From an uncultured Oscillospiraceae bacterium (GTDB lineage: Bacteria; Bacillota; Clostridia; Oscillospirales; Oscillospiraceae): DNA of 26,792 bases. The translations under genes and the position numbers were made by a program. The notes below the pieces were generated by a model. It was not told the origin of the DNA. It saw nothing but the letters and a program-made list of their open reading frames with translations, and made no database searches. Positions 15,242-22,320 of this stretch are shown here, in pieces; the stretch's first letter is position 1; each line of letters starts with the position of its first letter. The stretch lies in the NCBI GenBank assembly GCA_934589155.1, contig CAKTNP010000028.1:1-26792 (forward strand). The letters are read 5' to 3'.

Positions 15242-15547
15242 ACGAGCCTCCGGCGGGTGGCTTTCTGCTTGTGCAGAAAGTCACCAAAGACACAGTTAAG
15301 GGAGGGGCTTTTTACAAAGACGCCCCTCCCTTAACAATCCCTCCCTCCGAGACCAAGAACATTGCCTGGCCCAGCTCTTGGGCGATTTCGTAAACAGAAT
15401 CGCCCCTCCGCCTAAGATTTCAGAGACAGCAACGGGCGCTTGTGCAATACCGCCCGTTCTCCTGCTCTATTGAAAACTGTCTCCATTTTCGGCTGCATAC
15501 CTGGGATTTACGCACTTGTAGGGGCTGATGCCCACATCAGCCCCTAC
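15242..15547 (+). repeat. Family 1 structured intergenic repeat, copy C (short form)
   Basis: About 306 bases filling the gap between jag and the DUF2974 gene. Hairpins in order: 15256-15268/15273-15285 (TTTCTGC arms); outer arms 15295-15308/15322-15335 (GTTAAGGGAGGGGC) with only 13 bases between, i.e. lacking the inner module of copies A and B; 15380-15387/15398-15405 with loop TCGTAAACAG; 15431-15437/15452-15458 enclosed by 15423-15429/15477-15483; and terminal hairpin 15518-15530/15535-15547. Most of the second half is nearly identical to copy A. No gene is visible from 15120 to 15603. Confidence 0.87.
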
Positions 15548-15603
15548 GGATGCAGAGGGATGCGGATCGGAGTTTGTTGTAAAAGATACGGCTTGAGGAG
15601 GGC

Positions 15604-16788
15604 TTATTCCTCCGGAGGATTTTCGCTTTCTTCTCTCCGGATCAGATCCTCCATGCGGCGGAGTTTTTCTTCCAGCATCGCCATTTTTTCGCCGCCGGTG
15701 ACCTTCAGCTGTCCCGACAAAGTGGAGCGGATGGCTCCCAGGAGCTTCTTGGTGGAGGCGGTCATGAAATGCCGGCTGTCCTGGGGCAGCTCGCGCCAGG
15801 TGCGAAGCAGAGAGGCGTAATTTTTAACCTTGTCTTCGGAAAACTCCCGAAGGGTCTTTACATTGGTAGCCTGCATGGCGGTGTAGACCTGGTTGATGAA
15901 AGCCTCTCGCTCCTCCGGAGCCATGGAATCCAGCCAGGATTTGATGGACTGGTCCACCACCAGACTGGTGGCGTCCACGTCATCCTCCCACTGAAATTCC
16001 GCCCCCAGAACCTGCCAGGTGTACGGGTCGTGCTGGCCCAGGCCGGAGTCGTCGCTGTGGATGACCCGGCAGTCCCCCTCGTGTTCCAGAAGCCTGCCGA
16101 TGATGGAGGATTGGGGGATCAGCAGGTGAACCCGGTCCAGGATCCGGCGGTAGTTTTCCCCGTCCAGGAAGGCCCGGTCAAAGCCGGGGCCGTCGTTGCT
16201 GAACACTGCCCGGATCCGGTCCTGAAGCTCCCGCTCACATTCGGCGGCGGCGAACACCGCCAGATTGCCGCCCTTGGAGTGACCACCGATCAGCAGAGAG
16301 GCCTGGGACAGATGATCCAGATCGTTCAGGTAGCGCACCGCCTCCAGCTGGGCCGGGACCTGGGGCAGGAAGGCCATGTTGAAGTCCTCCTTCCAGCCCA
16401 CCAGGGTGCTGTCCGTGCCTCGGTAGGCCACGTAGGCCAGATCCTCCGTCAGAAGGAAGGTGGTGGCGGAGAACTGGAGCTCCTGCTCGGGGCTGAACTT
16501 GCCGCCGTGACGCAGGAGGCGGATCCCGCCGAATCGGGCGCTGGCGGCGGCCAGGTGGAGCAGCTCCCGGTCCAGGGGGGAGCGGATGTGCTGCTGTTCC
16601 GGAGGCAGGGAATCAAGCCAGCGGGCGGCCTCCGCCAGGGTGCAGCCTTCGCCGGAGGCCCAGTCCGCCGCACCGTCAAAGCCGATGTAGGACAGGGAGC
16701 ACAGCACCAGGTTGTCAACATAGTTGACGGGCCGCTCCGCCAGGGTCAGGTCCCCCCGCCAAATAAGATAGTCTAAAATATTTGCCAT
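15604..16788 (-). CDS. DUF2974 (Mbeg1-like) alpha/beta-hydrolase
   Basis: 394 residues. The N-terminus (MANILDYLIWRGDLTL), the YRGTDSTLVGWKEDFNMAF segment and the nucleophile elbow GGHSKGGN with Ser171 mark the DUF2974 family, a lipase-class-3-like fold of unknown substrate common in gut Firmicutes. Acid and His members of a triad are plausible downstream (SNDGPGF; SDDSGLGQHDPYTW). The C-terminal 80 residues are helical and charged (EEKLRRMEDLIRREES). The start at 16788 follows AGGAGG by six bases; an ATG at 16815 is upstream of that site. There is no signal peptide, so it is probably cytosolic. It appears to be a single gene. Confidence 0.88.
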   Translation of the reverse strand: MANILDYLIWRGDLTLAERPVNYVDNLVLCSLSYIGFDGAADWASGEGCTLAEAARWLDSLPPEQQHIRSPLDRELLHLAAASARFGGIRLLRHGGKFSPEQELQFSATTFLLTEDLAYVAYRGTDSTLVGWKEDFNMAFLPQVPAQLEAVRYLNDLDHLSQASLLIGGHSKGGNLAVFAAAECERELQDRIRAVFSNDGPGFDRAFLDGENYRRILDRVHLLIPQSSIIGRLLEHEGDCRVIHSDDSGLGQHDPYTWQVLGAEFQWEDDVDATSLVVDQSIKSWLDSMAPEEREAFINQVYTAMQATNVKTLREFSEDKVKNYASLLRTWRELPQDSRHFMTASTKKLLGAIRSTLSGQLKVTGGEKMAMLEEKLRRMEDLIRREESENPPEE

Positions 16789-16819
16789 GGTGGTCCTCCT
16801 TTCGGGACAATACACCTAT

Positions 16820-16848
16820 ATTATAGCCTGTTTTACCGGAAATGGAAA
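16820..16848 (-). promoter_or_regulatory. Possible promoter of the DUF2974 gene
   Basis: On the minus strand TATAAT (16825-16820) lies about 32 bases before the start codon. The -35 (TTTCCA at 16848-16843, 17-base spacer) is poor. Confidence 0.45.
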
Positions 16849-16991
16849 GAAAAAATCCGAGTGGAGCGAGGATGCGTCAACGGGAAATACGGCACGGGGC
16901 CCGGACCGTGCAGTCTCCCACCCTGGCCCCTATGGGGTTTGGGTTGTAGTATTTGTAACATTCGTCCATTTTGTTCCCCCCTTTGGGTATG

Positions 16992-17023
16992 AAAAAAGCA
17001 CCATGCAAATGCATGGTGCTTTT
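16992..17023 (-). terminator. Terminator of a lost minus-strand gene
   Basis: A 14-bp stem (16994-17007 with 17010-17023), AAAAGCACCATGCA type, followed on the minus strand by a T-run. It lies 31 bases past the stop codon of the truncated frame at 17054. Confidence 0.75.
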
Positions 17024-17053
17024 CCGTGTGTTTTTTTGCGTTTCCCGTGTGTT

Positions 17054-17107
17054 TTACGGGATCAGCTCCGTGATCCCCCGGGCCGTGTTGTACAGCTTCC
17101 GCATGGC
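17054..17107 (-). pseudogene. C-terminal remnant of an unidentified gene
   Basis: On the minus strand the frame ends MRKLYNTARGITELIP and a TAA at 17056-17054, followed by the terminator at 16992-17023. The peptide looks like a genuine protein end, but recognisable coding stops near 17107, where a different plus-strand fragment begins. The family is not identified. This is the left boundary of the mosaic region. Confidence 0.5.
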
Positions 17108-17378
17108 GGAAAATGGAGGGCTTGGAGCAGTAGAGTATCACGAAATGTGGCATTTAAGACAGGCAGATGATCTTAGGAGCGCAGTATGGGAAATTACAAA
17201 GGAAATTTTCCCGGAATATATCAGGGAACTTTGCAAAAAGGCGAAAAGAAGACTTGATAGTATGGGAATAACAAGCTATAATGTCGGAAAAACGAGCCGA
17301 TATGCTGAACAGAAGTACCTTATTGGAAGATACGACAAAGCAGAGGCGGAAATTATGGCAAAAAGGAGGAAATTATAA
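17103..17378 (+). pseudogene. Detached C-terminal domain, MuF/phage-head-linked toxin-like
   Basis: About 91 residues: YHEMWHLRQADDLRSAVWEI, a middle section with EYIRELCKKAKRRLDSMGIT, and the end YDKAEAEIMAKRRKL. From memory, this YHExxH-led block resembles the last domain of clostridial phage minor-head (MuF-type) and polymorphic-toxin proteins; the HEMWH pattern could bind metal. The ATG at 17103 has no ribosome site, and its first residues overlap an unrelated minus-strand remnant, so it is more likely a displaced 3' cassette than an intact gene. The AT-richer composition differs from neighbours. Its stop overlaps the next ATG (TAATG), typical of a toxin-partner pair. Confidence 0.5.
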
Positions 17379-17536
17379 TGGTGATTAGAGAATATCCCGA
17401 GGAAATAAAGAAACTCATGGATATTTATGAGCCATATGCCCAGAAAATTTATCACGGAGCAACTGGAGACGTTCCTCCGGATGCGATAAAGGCATACAAT
17501 CAGGTTAAGGAATGGGCTTGGTTGCAAGGCCAATAA
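17378..17536 (+). CDS. Small hypothetical protein, partner of the upstream fragment
   Basis: 52 residues, acidic (VIREYPEEIKKLMDIYEPYA; ends NQVKEWAWLQGQ). AAAAGGAGG precedes the ATG by eight bases, and the start overlaps the upstream stop as TAATG, so the two are translationally coupled. By position it could be an immunity protein or an accessory to the upstream toxin-like domain; the sequence itself gives no function. No terminator with a U-run was seen before the convergent gene at 17582. Confidence 0.6.
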   Translation: MVIREYPEEIKKLMDIYEPYAQKIYHGATGDVPPDAIKAYNQVKEWAWLQGQ

Positions 17537-17581
17537 ACCGGAAATGGAGTTTTCCTGCAGGTACTCCAGGCCCTTTCATGC

Positions 17582-17827
17582 TTATACTCCCAAGATTGCC
17601 TTCCGTAAGCTACCATTTGCATCATCTTCCACGATTTCAAACTTACCGCCGGGATGATTCGGCGATGCTATTGGTTTTGGATTCTTGGGATGATATAAAT
17701 AATCTTCTCCGCTTTCGTCCACAACAGAAAGGTATCCAGTCAATTCGTCAACTCCGATTACATCATAGATATGATTATTGAAAAGACCATCAATGCCGAT
17801 GTTACAACCTAAGTATCTGACTTTCAT
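17582..17827 (-). CDS. Small acidic protein, candidate immunity partner
   Basis: 81 residues. The pattern MKVRYLGCNIGIDGLF ... YDVIGV ... VDESGEDYLYHP is a compact beta-rich small protein of the kind that often follows MuF or toxin C-terminal domains in clostridial prophage remnants (recollection, not a search). Its ATG overlaps the stop of the preceding gene (ATGA), so expression would be coupled. Candidate antidote for the domain encoded at 17824-18219. The C-terminal EIVEDDANGS is strongly acidic. Confidence 0.6.
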   Translation of the reverse strand: MKVRYLGCNIGIDGLFNNHIYDVIGVDELTGYLSVVDESGEDYLYHPKNPKPIASPNHPGGKFEIVEDDANGSLRKAILGV

Positions 17828-18219
17828 TTGTTTTTCTTCATTCCTTTCAGTTTAATTTCGCCTTGCGGAATAAATCCATCATTTTCATACCAGTGAATTA
17901 CGTAATGATACTCTTTCCCCCATGCCGTCCCGGACTTTTTTGCCCACCCGCTTGCGTCACCGTATTCCGGATACGATGTGTATAATCTCCGCAAGTCTCG
18001 AATAGGCGTTGATGTTCCGGCACCCGCCATGGTGTAACCCTCTGTTGCCTCCGACATCTTGGGGACAACTCCCTTGATTTTTGGCAGGTCCACGTCTACC
18101 GTATGCGCTATCCTGGTATCCGGATTATTTATCTTCGCCGGAAGCCCAGAATTTGCTTTTATGGTAGCATCATCACGGATAAATTGCAAGTTTCTTTCTT
18201 CGGCCTCTTTTTCCTGACA
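17824..18219 (-). pseudogene. Detached toxin-like C-terminal domain, no proper start
   Basis: About 130 residues ending KGMKKNK. Core sequence includes AHTVDVDLPKIKGVVP, AGAGTSTPIRDLRRLY, YPEYGDASGWAKKSGT and YHYVIHWYENDGFIP. This resembles C-terminal domains of SPP1 gp7/MuF-type phage proteins of the PBECR nuclease sort (family memory only). The frame is open to 18306, but 18219-18254 forms a minus-strand terminator, so the true coding starts after it; no ATG with a ribosome site exists there (a TTG at 18189 is the only candidate). It therefore looks like an orphan cassette that has lost its N-terminal carrier. It is coupled by ATGA to the small protein gene downstream. Confidence 0.6.
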
Positions 18220-18254
18220 AAAAAGCCGTAAGATACATTTCTGTACCTTACGGC
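18219..18254 (-). terminator. Rho-independent terminator between two fragments
   Basis: On the minus strand GCCGTAAGGTAC (18254-18243), loop AGAAAT, GTATCTTACGGC, then six T residues (18224-18219). One G-U pair only forms in minus-strand RNA, supporting that direction. Confidence 0.88.
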
Positions 18255-18302
18255 GTAGCAAACGCCCGGATTCTAACCGAGGTTTCCGCTGTAGCGGTGT
18301 AA

Positions 18303-18479
18303 TCACCCTATACGACTACTTGCCCTGCCTATTGTACCAAACTTTTTTACAAATGCAACTAGTTTTTTTTCTTCGGGTGTCAGATTTGCATGACCCTTTT
18401 CGCTGTCGCTTTCACTGTGATTGTAACCGTGGTGGGTATGCGGTTCTTTCCATCGTGGGAGTGGGAGAGATCTATCGTT
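18303..18479 (-). pseudogene. C-terminal remnant, toxin/phage-head-like
   Basis: A minus-strand frame ending at TGA 18305-18303 contains HTHHGYNHSESDSEKGHANL then TPEEKKLVAFVKKFG. This HTH-x-G-Y-x-H ... LTPEEKKLV pattern looks like the end of a His-rich nuclease-like C-terminal domain of a MuF or polymorphic toxin (family memory). It has no start; the frame is closed upstream by TAA at 18482-18480. The terminator at 18219-18254 would be its native one. Confidence 0.45.
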
Positions 18480-18484
18480 TTACT

Positions 18485-18601
18485 TCACTTCGCGTTGCGG
18501 TCAAAATAAACGACCTGCAACAGAGCACCTCCGGCTCGCTGGCGCTGCTCTTTTTCGTATTGCTTTCGGTTTTCCTCGCCAAAGGCGGAGAGAGCGGGCA
18601 G
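18485..18601 (-). pseudogene. C-terminal remnant of an unidentified gene
   Basis: The minus-strand frame begins directly after the U-run of the MATE terminator and ends TGA 18487-18485: SAFGEENRKQYEKEQRQRA, then LLQVVYFDRNAK. The sequence looks protein-like (charged helix, then a strand) but has no start codon or ribosome site. The family is unknown to me. Confidence 0.4.
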
Positions 18602-18636
18602 AAAAAAGCCCGCAGGGCCGGGAGGGGCCTGCGGGC
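18602..18636 (-). terminator. Terminator of the MATE gene
   Basis: Minus-strand GCCCGCAGG (18636-18628) pairs with CCTGCGGGC (18616-18608), followed by six T residues. It lies about 50 bases after the stop. Confidence 0.9.
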
Positions 18637-18686
18637 GGGAAAAGCAGGGAAAAGATGGGTCCAGGCGGACCAGAACGGGGTAAGGA

Positions 18687-20051
18687 TCAGGCCCGGGCGG
18701 GGGCTTTGTCAAAGGAGGCGGTCTGCTTCCGGTAGCAGTAGACGAGATAGGCGATCTCCGCCAGGCCCGTAATGGTCCAGGAGACAATATAGAGCAGGTA
18801 CAGGGCGGTGATGGTATGGAAGTGGGCGAAGACGGTATAGATCCAGATCACCCGGAACACGCAGGAGCCCAGGATGATAATGGCCGTGGGCACGCCGCTT
18901 TTGCCCAGACCCCGGGAGGCCGCCGTGGAGCAGTCCATAAAGGCGGAGAAGCCGAAGCACAGGCCCATGAGGGACAAACGCTCCATGCCGGCGGCAATGA
19001 CGTCCTCTTCCTTGGCGAACAGGGACAGGAAGGCGGGGCCCGCCGCCCGGAGGGTCAGGCCCAGAACGGCGCCTATGCCGAAGGAATACAGAAGGCTGAT
19101 GAGATAGCTGTCCAGGATCCGCTTTTTGTTCCGGGCGCCGTAGTTCTGGCCGATGAAGCTGCCGCAGGCGGTATAGAAGGCGGCCATGATGTCGAAGATC
19201 AGGGCGTCTGCGTTGCTGGCGGCGGCGTTGCCGGAGACCACGGCGGCGCTGAAGGAGTTGACGCCGGCCTGGACAAAGAGGTTGGCAATCTGGAAAATGG
19301 CGTATTGCAGGCCCGAGGGCAGGCTGATGGTGAGAATGGCCCGGGTCTTGGCCGGGGAAAGCCGCAGCTCCCGGAGCCGCAGGCCGTAATCTTCCCGGCT
19401 CCGCAGCAGGCTCCAAAGCACCAGGCCCGCGGAGACATACTGAGAAATGACGCTGGCAATGGCCACGCCGGCCACCGACAGCTTGCAGACGATGACGAAA
19501 AACAGGTTCAGGATCACGTTGAGGATGCCGGAGCACAGCAGGTACAAAAGGGGCTTTTTCGTGTTGCCGATGGCGCTGAACACGGCGCTGCCGAAGTTAT
19601 ACAGGGCTGCGGCGGGCATGGCGAAAAAGTAGATCCGCAGGTATAAAAGGGCGCCGTCCATGAGTTCGTCCTTGGTGTGAAGGATCCCCAGGGTCCACCT
19701 GGCCAGGAGCTGGCCCAGGGTCAGCAGGAGCAGGCCCCCCAGCAGACACACGATGGCGGCAGAGTGGATGGTCTCCCCCAGGGCCTGGCGGTTTTTGGAG
19801 CCGTAGTACCGGGCCACCAGCACGTTGACGCCGGTGCCCATGCCGATGAGAAAGCCGGTGTACAGGCTCACCAGAGTGGTGGTGGAGCCCACGGAGCCCA
19901 GAGGGCCGGAGCCCGCGAACCGGCCCACCACGGCCACATCGGACATATTAAAAAGGATCTGCAGCACGTTGGACAGCATGAGGGGCAGGCTGAACACCAG
20001 GATCTTCTTCCACAGGGAGCCCTGGGTCAGGTCCTTCAGATCTTGCTTCAT
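18687..20051 (-). CDS. MATE-family efflux transporter
   Basis: 454 residues, about 12 membrane helices, no signal peptide. A cation-coupled exporter of drugs or metabolites in the cytoplasmic membrane. Recognised from the N-terminal LTQGSLWKKILVFSLPLMLSN, NMSDVAVVGRFAG, GTGVNVLVARYYGSKN and, in the second half, GNAAASNADALIFDI and GQNYGARNKKRILDSYL. Substrate unknown. The start at 20051 has AAGGAG ten bases upstream; a longer frame to 20285 has no support. It is divergent from the nucleotidylyltransferase gene. It is not the source of the MATE remnant at 6211, whose C-terminus differs. Confidence 0.93.
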   Translation of the reverse strand: MKQDLKDLTQGSLWKKILVFSLPLMLSNVLQILFNMSDVAVVGRFAGSGPLGSVGSTTTLVSLYTGFLIGMGTGVNVLVARYYGSKNRQALGETIHSAAIVCLLGGLLLLTLGQLLARWTLGILHTKDELMDGALLYLRIYFFAMPAAALYNFGSAVFSAIGNTKKPLLYLLCSGILNVILNLFFVIVCKLSVAGVAIASVISQYVSAGLVLWSLLRSREDYGLRLRELRLSPAKTRAILTISLPSGLQYAIFQIANLFVQAGVNSFSAAVVSGNAAASNADALIFDIMAAFYTACGSFIGQNYGARNKKRILDSYLISLLYSFGIGAVLGLTLRAAGPAFLSLFAKEEDVIAAGMERLSLMGLCFGFSAFMDCSTAASRGLGKSGVPTAIIILGSCVFRVIWIYTVFAHFHTITALYLLYIVSWTITGLAEIAYLVYCYRKQTASFDKAPARA

Positions 20052-20237
20052 AAAAGGGACGCTCCTTTTAGACGTAAAAATAGGCGCCGAGCCTTTGTAG
20101 GACGGCGCACAGCCAATTTTATGACAGAAAAGGCCCTTTGTCAACAGGGGTTCCGCCGGAAAACCGGGGATTTTTGCCGGGGACTTTTGGGGACCGGCTC
20201 GGGGACAGAACCGTCGTTTTGTCCCGATGGGGAACGC

Positions 20238-20266
20238 TTGACAGTCCGGGGTTCCTTTAGTATAAT
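20238..20266 (+). promoter_or_regulatory. Consensus promoter of the nucleotidylyltransferase gene
   Basis: TTGACA (20238-20243), exactly 17 bases, TATAAT (20261-20266), a perfect sigma-A consensus, about 49 bases before the start codon. Confidence 0.9.
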
Positions 20267-20314
20267 CAGGGCAAGCAAAAACCACTATAACAGATTTTAA
20301 CGGAGGGTATGGTA

Positions 20315-21184
20315 TTGAAAGGAATCATCCTGGCGGCAGGCCGCGGAACGCGGCTGTACCCCATGACGAAGCCCGTGTGCAAGCCCCTTTTGCCTGTGTA
20401 TGACAAGCCCTTGATCTATTATCCCCTGACCATGCTGATCCAGGCCGGGATCTCCCAGGTGCTGGTCATTGTGCCGCCGGGAGAGACGGAGGTCTTTGCC
20501 TCCCTGCTGGGGGACGGCAGCCAAATCGGCATGTCCATCCGGTACGCCGTTCAGCCCGTGGCCCGGGGCATTGCGGACGCGCTGCTCATCGGCCGGGAGT
20601 TCGTGGGGGAGGACGACGTGTGCCTGGTGCTGGGAGACAACATCTTCTATCACGAGACCTTCGCCGAGGCCATGCGGACCGCCGCCCGGGAAAACCGGGG
20701 GGCCACCATATTCGGCTATTATGTGGAGGATCCCCGGCCCTTCGGCGTGGTGGAGCTGGACGAGCACTGCAACGCCATCTCCCTGGAGGAAAAGCCCGCC
20801 CATCCCAAGAGCAACTACATCGTGCCCGGGGTGTACTTCTACGACAACCAGGTTATGGACATTGCCGGGAACCTGACCCCCTCGGCCCGGGGAGAGCTGG
20901 AGATCACCGACGTGAATCTGGAGTATCTCCGCAGGGGGCAGCTGAAGGTCAAGACCCTGGCCCGGGGCACCAGCTGGATGGACGCCGGAACGGCGGACAG
21001 CCTATTGCAGGCCGCCAACGCCATCTGCAAGGTCCAGTCCGAGACGGGGCTCCTCATCGGCTGCATCGAGGAAGAAGCCTATAAAAACGGCTGGATCACG
21101 GCCCAGGAGCTTCGGGCGCTGGGAGAAACCGTGGGCAAGACTCTTTACGGCCGCCATTTGCAGAGCTTCAGCCAATTATATTGA
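20315..21184 (+). CDS. Glucose-1-phosphate thymidylyltransferase-like (RmlA type)
   Basis: 289 residues. Transfers dTTP onto glucose-1-phosphate, the first step to dTDP-rhamnose and related sugars for envelope polysaccharides. Motifs: KGIILAAGRGTRLYPMT (nucleotide-binding signature), KPLLPVYDKPLIYYPL, LGDNIFYHETF, ISLEEKPAHPKSNY, GTSWMDAGT, and a C-terminal NGWI. The start choice rests on the ribosome site: GGAGGG at 20302-20307 is one base from ATG 20309 but seven from TTG 20315, so the TTG is preferred. It is transcribed alone, without rmlB/C/D neighbours, from a perfect consensus promoter, so the rest of the pathway must be elsewhere. Confidence 0.92.
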   Translation: MKGIILAAGRGTRLYPMTKPVCKPLLPVYDKPLIYYPLTMLIQAGISQVLVIVPPGETEVFASLLGDGSQIGMSIRYAVQPVARGIADALLIGREFVGEDDVCLVLGDNIFYHETFAEAMRTAARENRGATIFGYYVEDPRPFGVVELDEHCNAISLEEKPAHPKSNYIVPGVYFYDNQVMDIAGNLTPSARGELEITDVNLEYLRRGQLKVKTLARGTSWMDAGTADSLLQAANAICKVQSETGLLIGCIEEEAYKNGWITAQELRALGETVGKTLYGRHLQSFSQLY

Positions 21185-21187
21185 GAA

Positions 21188-21213
21188 AAGCGCCCCCAAT
21201 TTTGGGGGCGCTT
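21188..21213 (+). terminator. Hairpin after the nucleotidylyltransferase gene
   Basis: A perfect 12-bp stem (21188-21199 with 21202-21213), AAGCGCCCCCAA arms, beginning four bases after the stop. There is only a short T-run, so it may act with the next hairpins. Confidence 0.65.
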
Positions 21214-21217
21214 GAGA

Positions 21218-21248
21218 CTGTCGGAAATCCCAAAGGGGGGTTCGACAG
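21218..21248. repeat. CTGTCG/CGACAG hairpin resembling the last hairpin of family 2
   Basis: CTGTCG (21218-21223) pairs with CGACAG (21243-21248), enclosing CCC-AAA-GGG-like sequence. The layout is the same as the 23141-23170 hairpin of the family 2 repeat (TGTCG ... CC AAAA GG ... CGACA). It may be a solo relic. Confidence 0.4.
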
Positions 21249-21252
21249 GTTA

Positions 21253-21276
21253 GGCCCCTCCCGGATGGGAGGGGCC
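21253..21276. terminator. Hairpin between convergent genes
   Basis: A perfect 10-bp stem (21253-21262 with 21267-21276) with loop GGAT, just past the stop of the DegV gene on the other strand. On the plus strand it is followed by TTGTAAATTTT. Confidence 0.6.
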
Positions 21277-21285
21277 TTGTAAATT

Positions 21286-22161
21286 TTAGGGCTGGCGGCT
21301 GTCGCCGATGAAGAATACGGACAGCATGCCGGGGCCTACATGGGCGCCGGTCAGGGGCTCGTGCATGGCGATGATCAGCTCCTTGGGAGGCGCGGCCTGA
21401 CGGATGCCCTCGGCCAAGGCCTCGGCATCCTGGAGGCAGTCGCCGTGGGAGATGAACACTCGCTGGGTCTCGGGGTGCTGCACCCGCTTCTGGTACAAGG
21501 CAATGATGTCCGCGATGGCCCGTTTCCGGCCCCGGGACTTGCCGCAGACCACGATATGGCCGGTCTCGTCGCCCCGGAGCAGGGGCTTGATCTGGAGAAT
21601 GGTACCCACCAGGGCGGTGACGCCGGAGACGCGGCCGGTGCTCTTGAGGTGCATCAGATCGTCCACGGTGAAGAACTCGCACAGGCGGTCTCGCTCGTCC
21701 TCCAGAATAGGCAGGGCCTCCGCCAGGGTCAAGCCCTGGCTCCGCAGGTCTGAGGCCCGGCAGGCCAAAAGGCCCTCGCCGAGGCCGGCGCCCAGGGAAT
21801 CCAGAATGGCAACCACCCGGTCCGGGAACTCCTCCATTAGAGACTCGGCGGCCAGATGGGCGCTGTGGACGGTGCCGCTGACGCCGGAGGACAGGCCAAT
21901 GTAGAGAATGTCACGGCCCGCTTCCAGCACCGGCCGGAAGGCCTGCTGGAAGGCACCGGGGCTTAAAAGGGAGGTCTTGACCTCTGCCCGGTTCCGCATT
22001 TTATCATAAAAAGCATGGCCGTCGAAGTGGTCCGGGCTCTTTTCACACTGGATCAGCTGGCCGTCCAGGGTGTAGGAGAAGGGGATCACCTCAATGTCCA
22101 GATCCGTCAGGTATTTCTCCGGCAGGTTGCAGCCGGAATCGGAGAAAATGGTAAATGCCAT
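21286..22161 (-). CDS. DegV-family fatty-acid-binding protein
   Basis: 291 residues. DegV/FakB proteins bind a fatty acid and present it to the kinase FakA for activation. Family features: an N-terminal FTIFSDSGCNLP (lipid-carboxylate Ser motif), VKTSLLSPGAFQQAF, IGLSSGVSGTVHSA, LDSLGAGLGEGLL and a C-terminal HVGPGMLSVFFIGD. FakA is not in the window. The start at 22161 has GGAGG nine bases upstream; the ATG at 22179 lies before that site. It is divergent from the DUF1836 gene. Confidence 0.93.
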   Translation of the reverse strand: MAFTIFSDSGCNLPEKYLTDLDIEVIPFSYTLDGQLIQCEKSPDHFDGHAFYDKMRNRAEVKTSLLSPGAFQQAFRPVLEAGRDILYIGLSSGVSGTVHSAHLAAESLMEEFPDRVVAILDSLGAGLGEGLLACRASDLRSQGLTLAEALPILEDERDRLCEFFTVDDLMHLKSTGRVSGVTALVGTILQIKPLLRGDETGHIVVCGKSRGRKRAIADIIALYQKRVQHPETQRVFISHGDCLQDAEALAEGIRQAAPPKELIIAMHEPLTGAHVGPGMLSVFFIGDSRQP

Positions 22162-22194
22162 AGCGCATTGCCTCCACATCTAATATTTGATATT

Positions 22195-22223
22195 ATTATA
22201 CACGGAGTGCATGGCGATGTAAA
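22195..22223 (-). promoter_or_regulatory. Promoter of the DegV gene
   Basis: Minus strand TTTACA (22223-22218), 17 bases, TATAAT (22200-22195). Confidence 0.8.
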
Positions 22224-22263
22224 GTGAAATTTTTGTGAATATTTTGATTCCGAAAATTAGAAC

Positions 22264-22292
22264 TTGCGATTTGAAGTAATAGTTAGTATAAT
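22264..22292 (+). promoter_or_regulatory. Promoter of the DUF1836 gene
   Basis: TTGCGA (22264-22269), 17 bases, TATAAT (22287-22292), 29 bases before the start codon. Confidence 0.75.
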
Positions 22293-22320
22293 ACAAAAGA
22301 TAAAAGAGGAGGAATGCGCC

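Noticed and set aside
16833..17153. 106-codon minus-strand frame through the region before 17107
   Set aside because: A different frame gives the plausible gene end (MRKLYNTARGITELIP) followed by a proper terminator.
18255..18302. tRNA-like T-arm (CTCGG-TTAGAAT-CCGGG) on the minus strand
   Set aside because: No matching acceptor or D-arm can be folded, and the T-loop lacks the expected C; not a tRNA.
18320..18772. 150-codon plus-strand frame
   Set aside because: It crosses two terminators and opposes better minus-strand coding fragments; no motifs.
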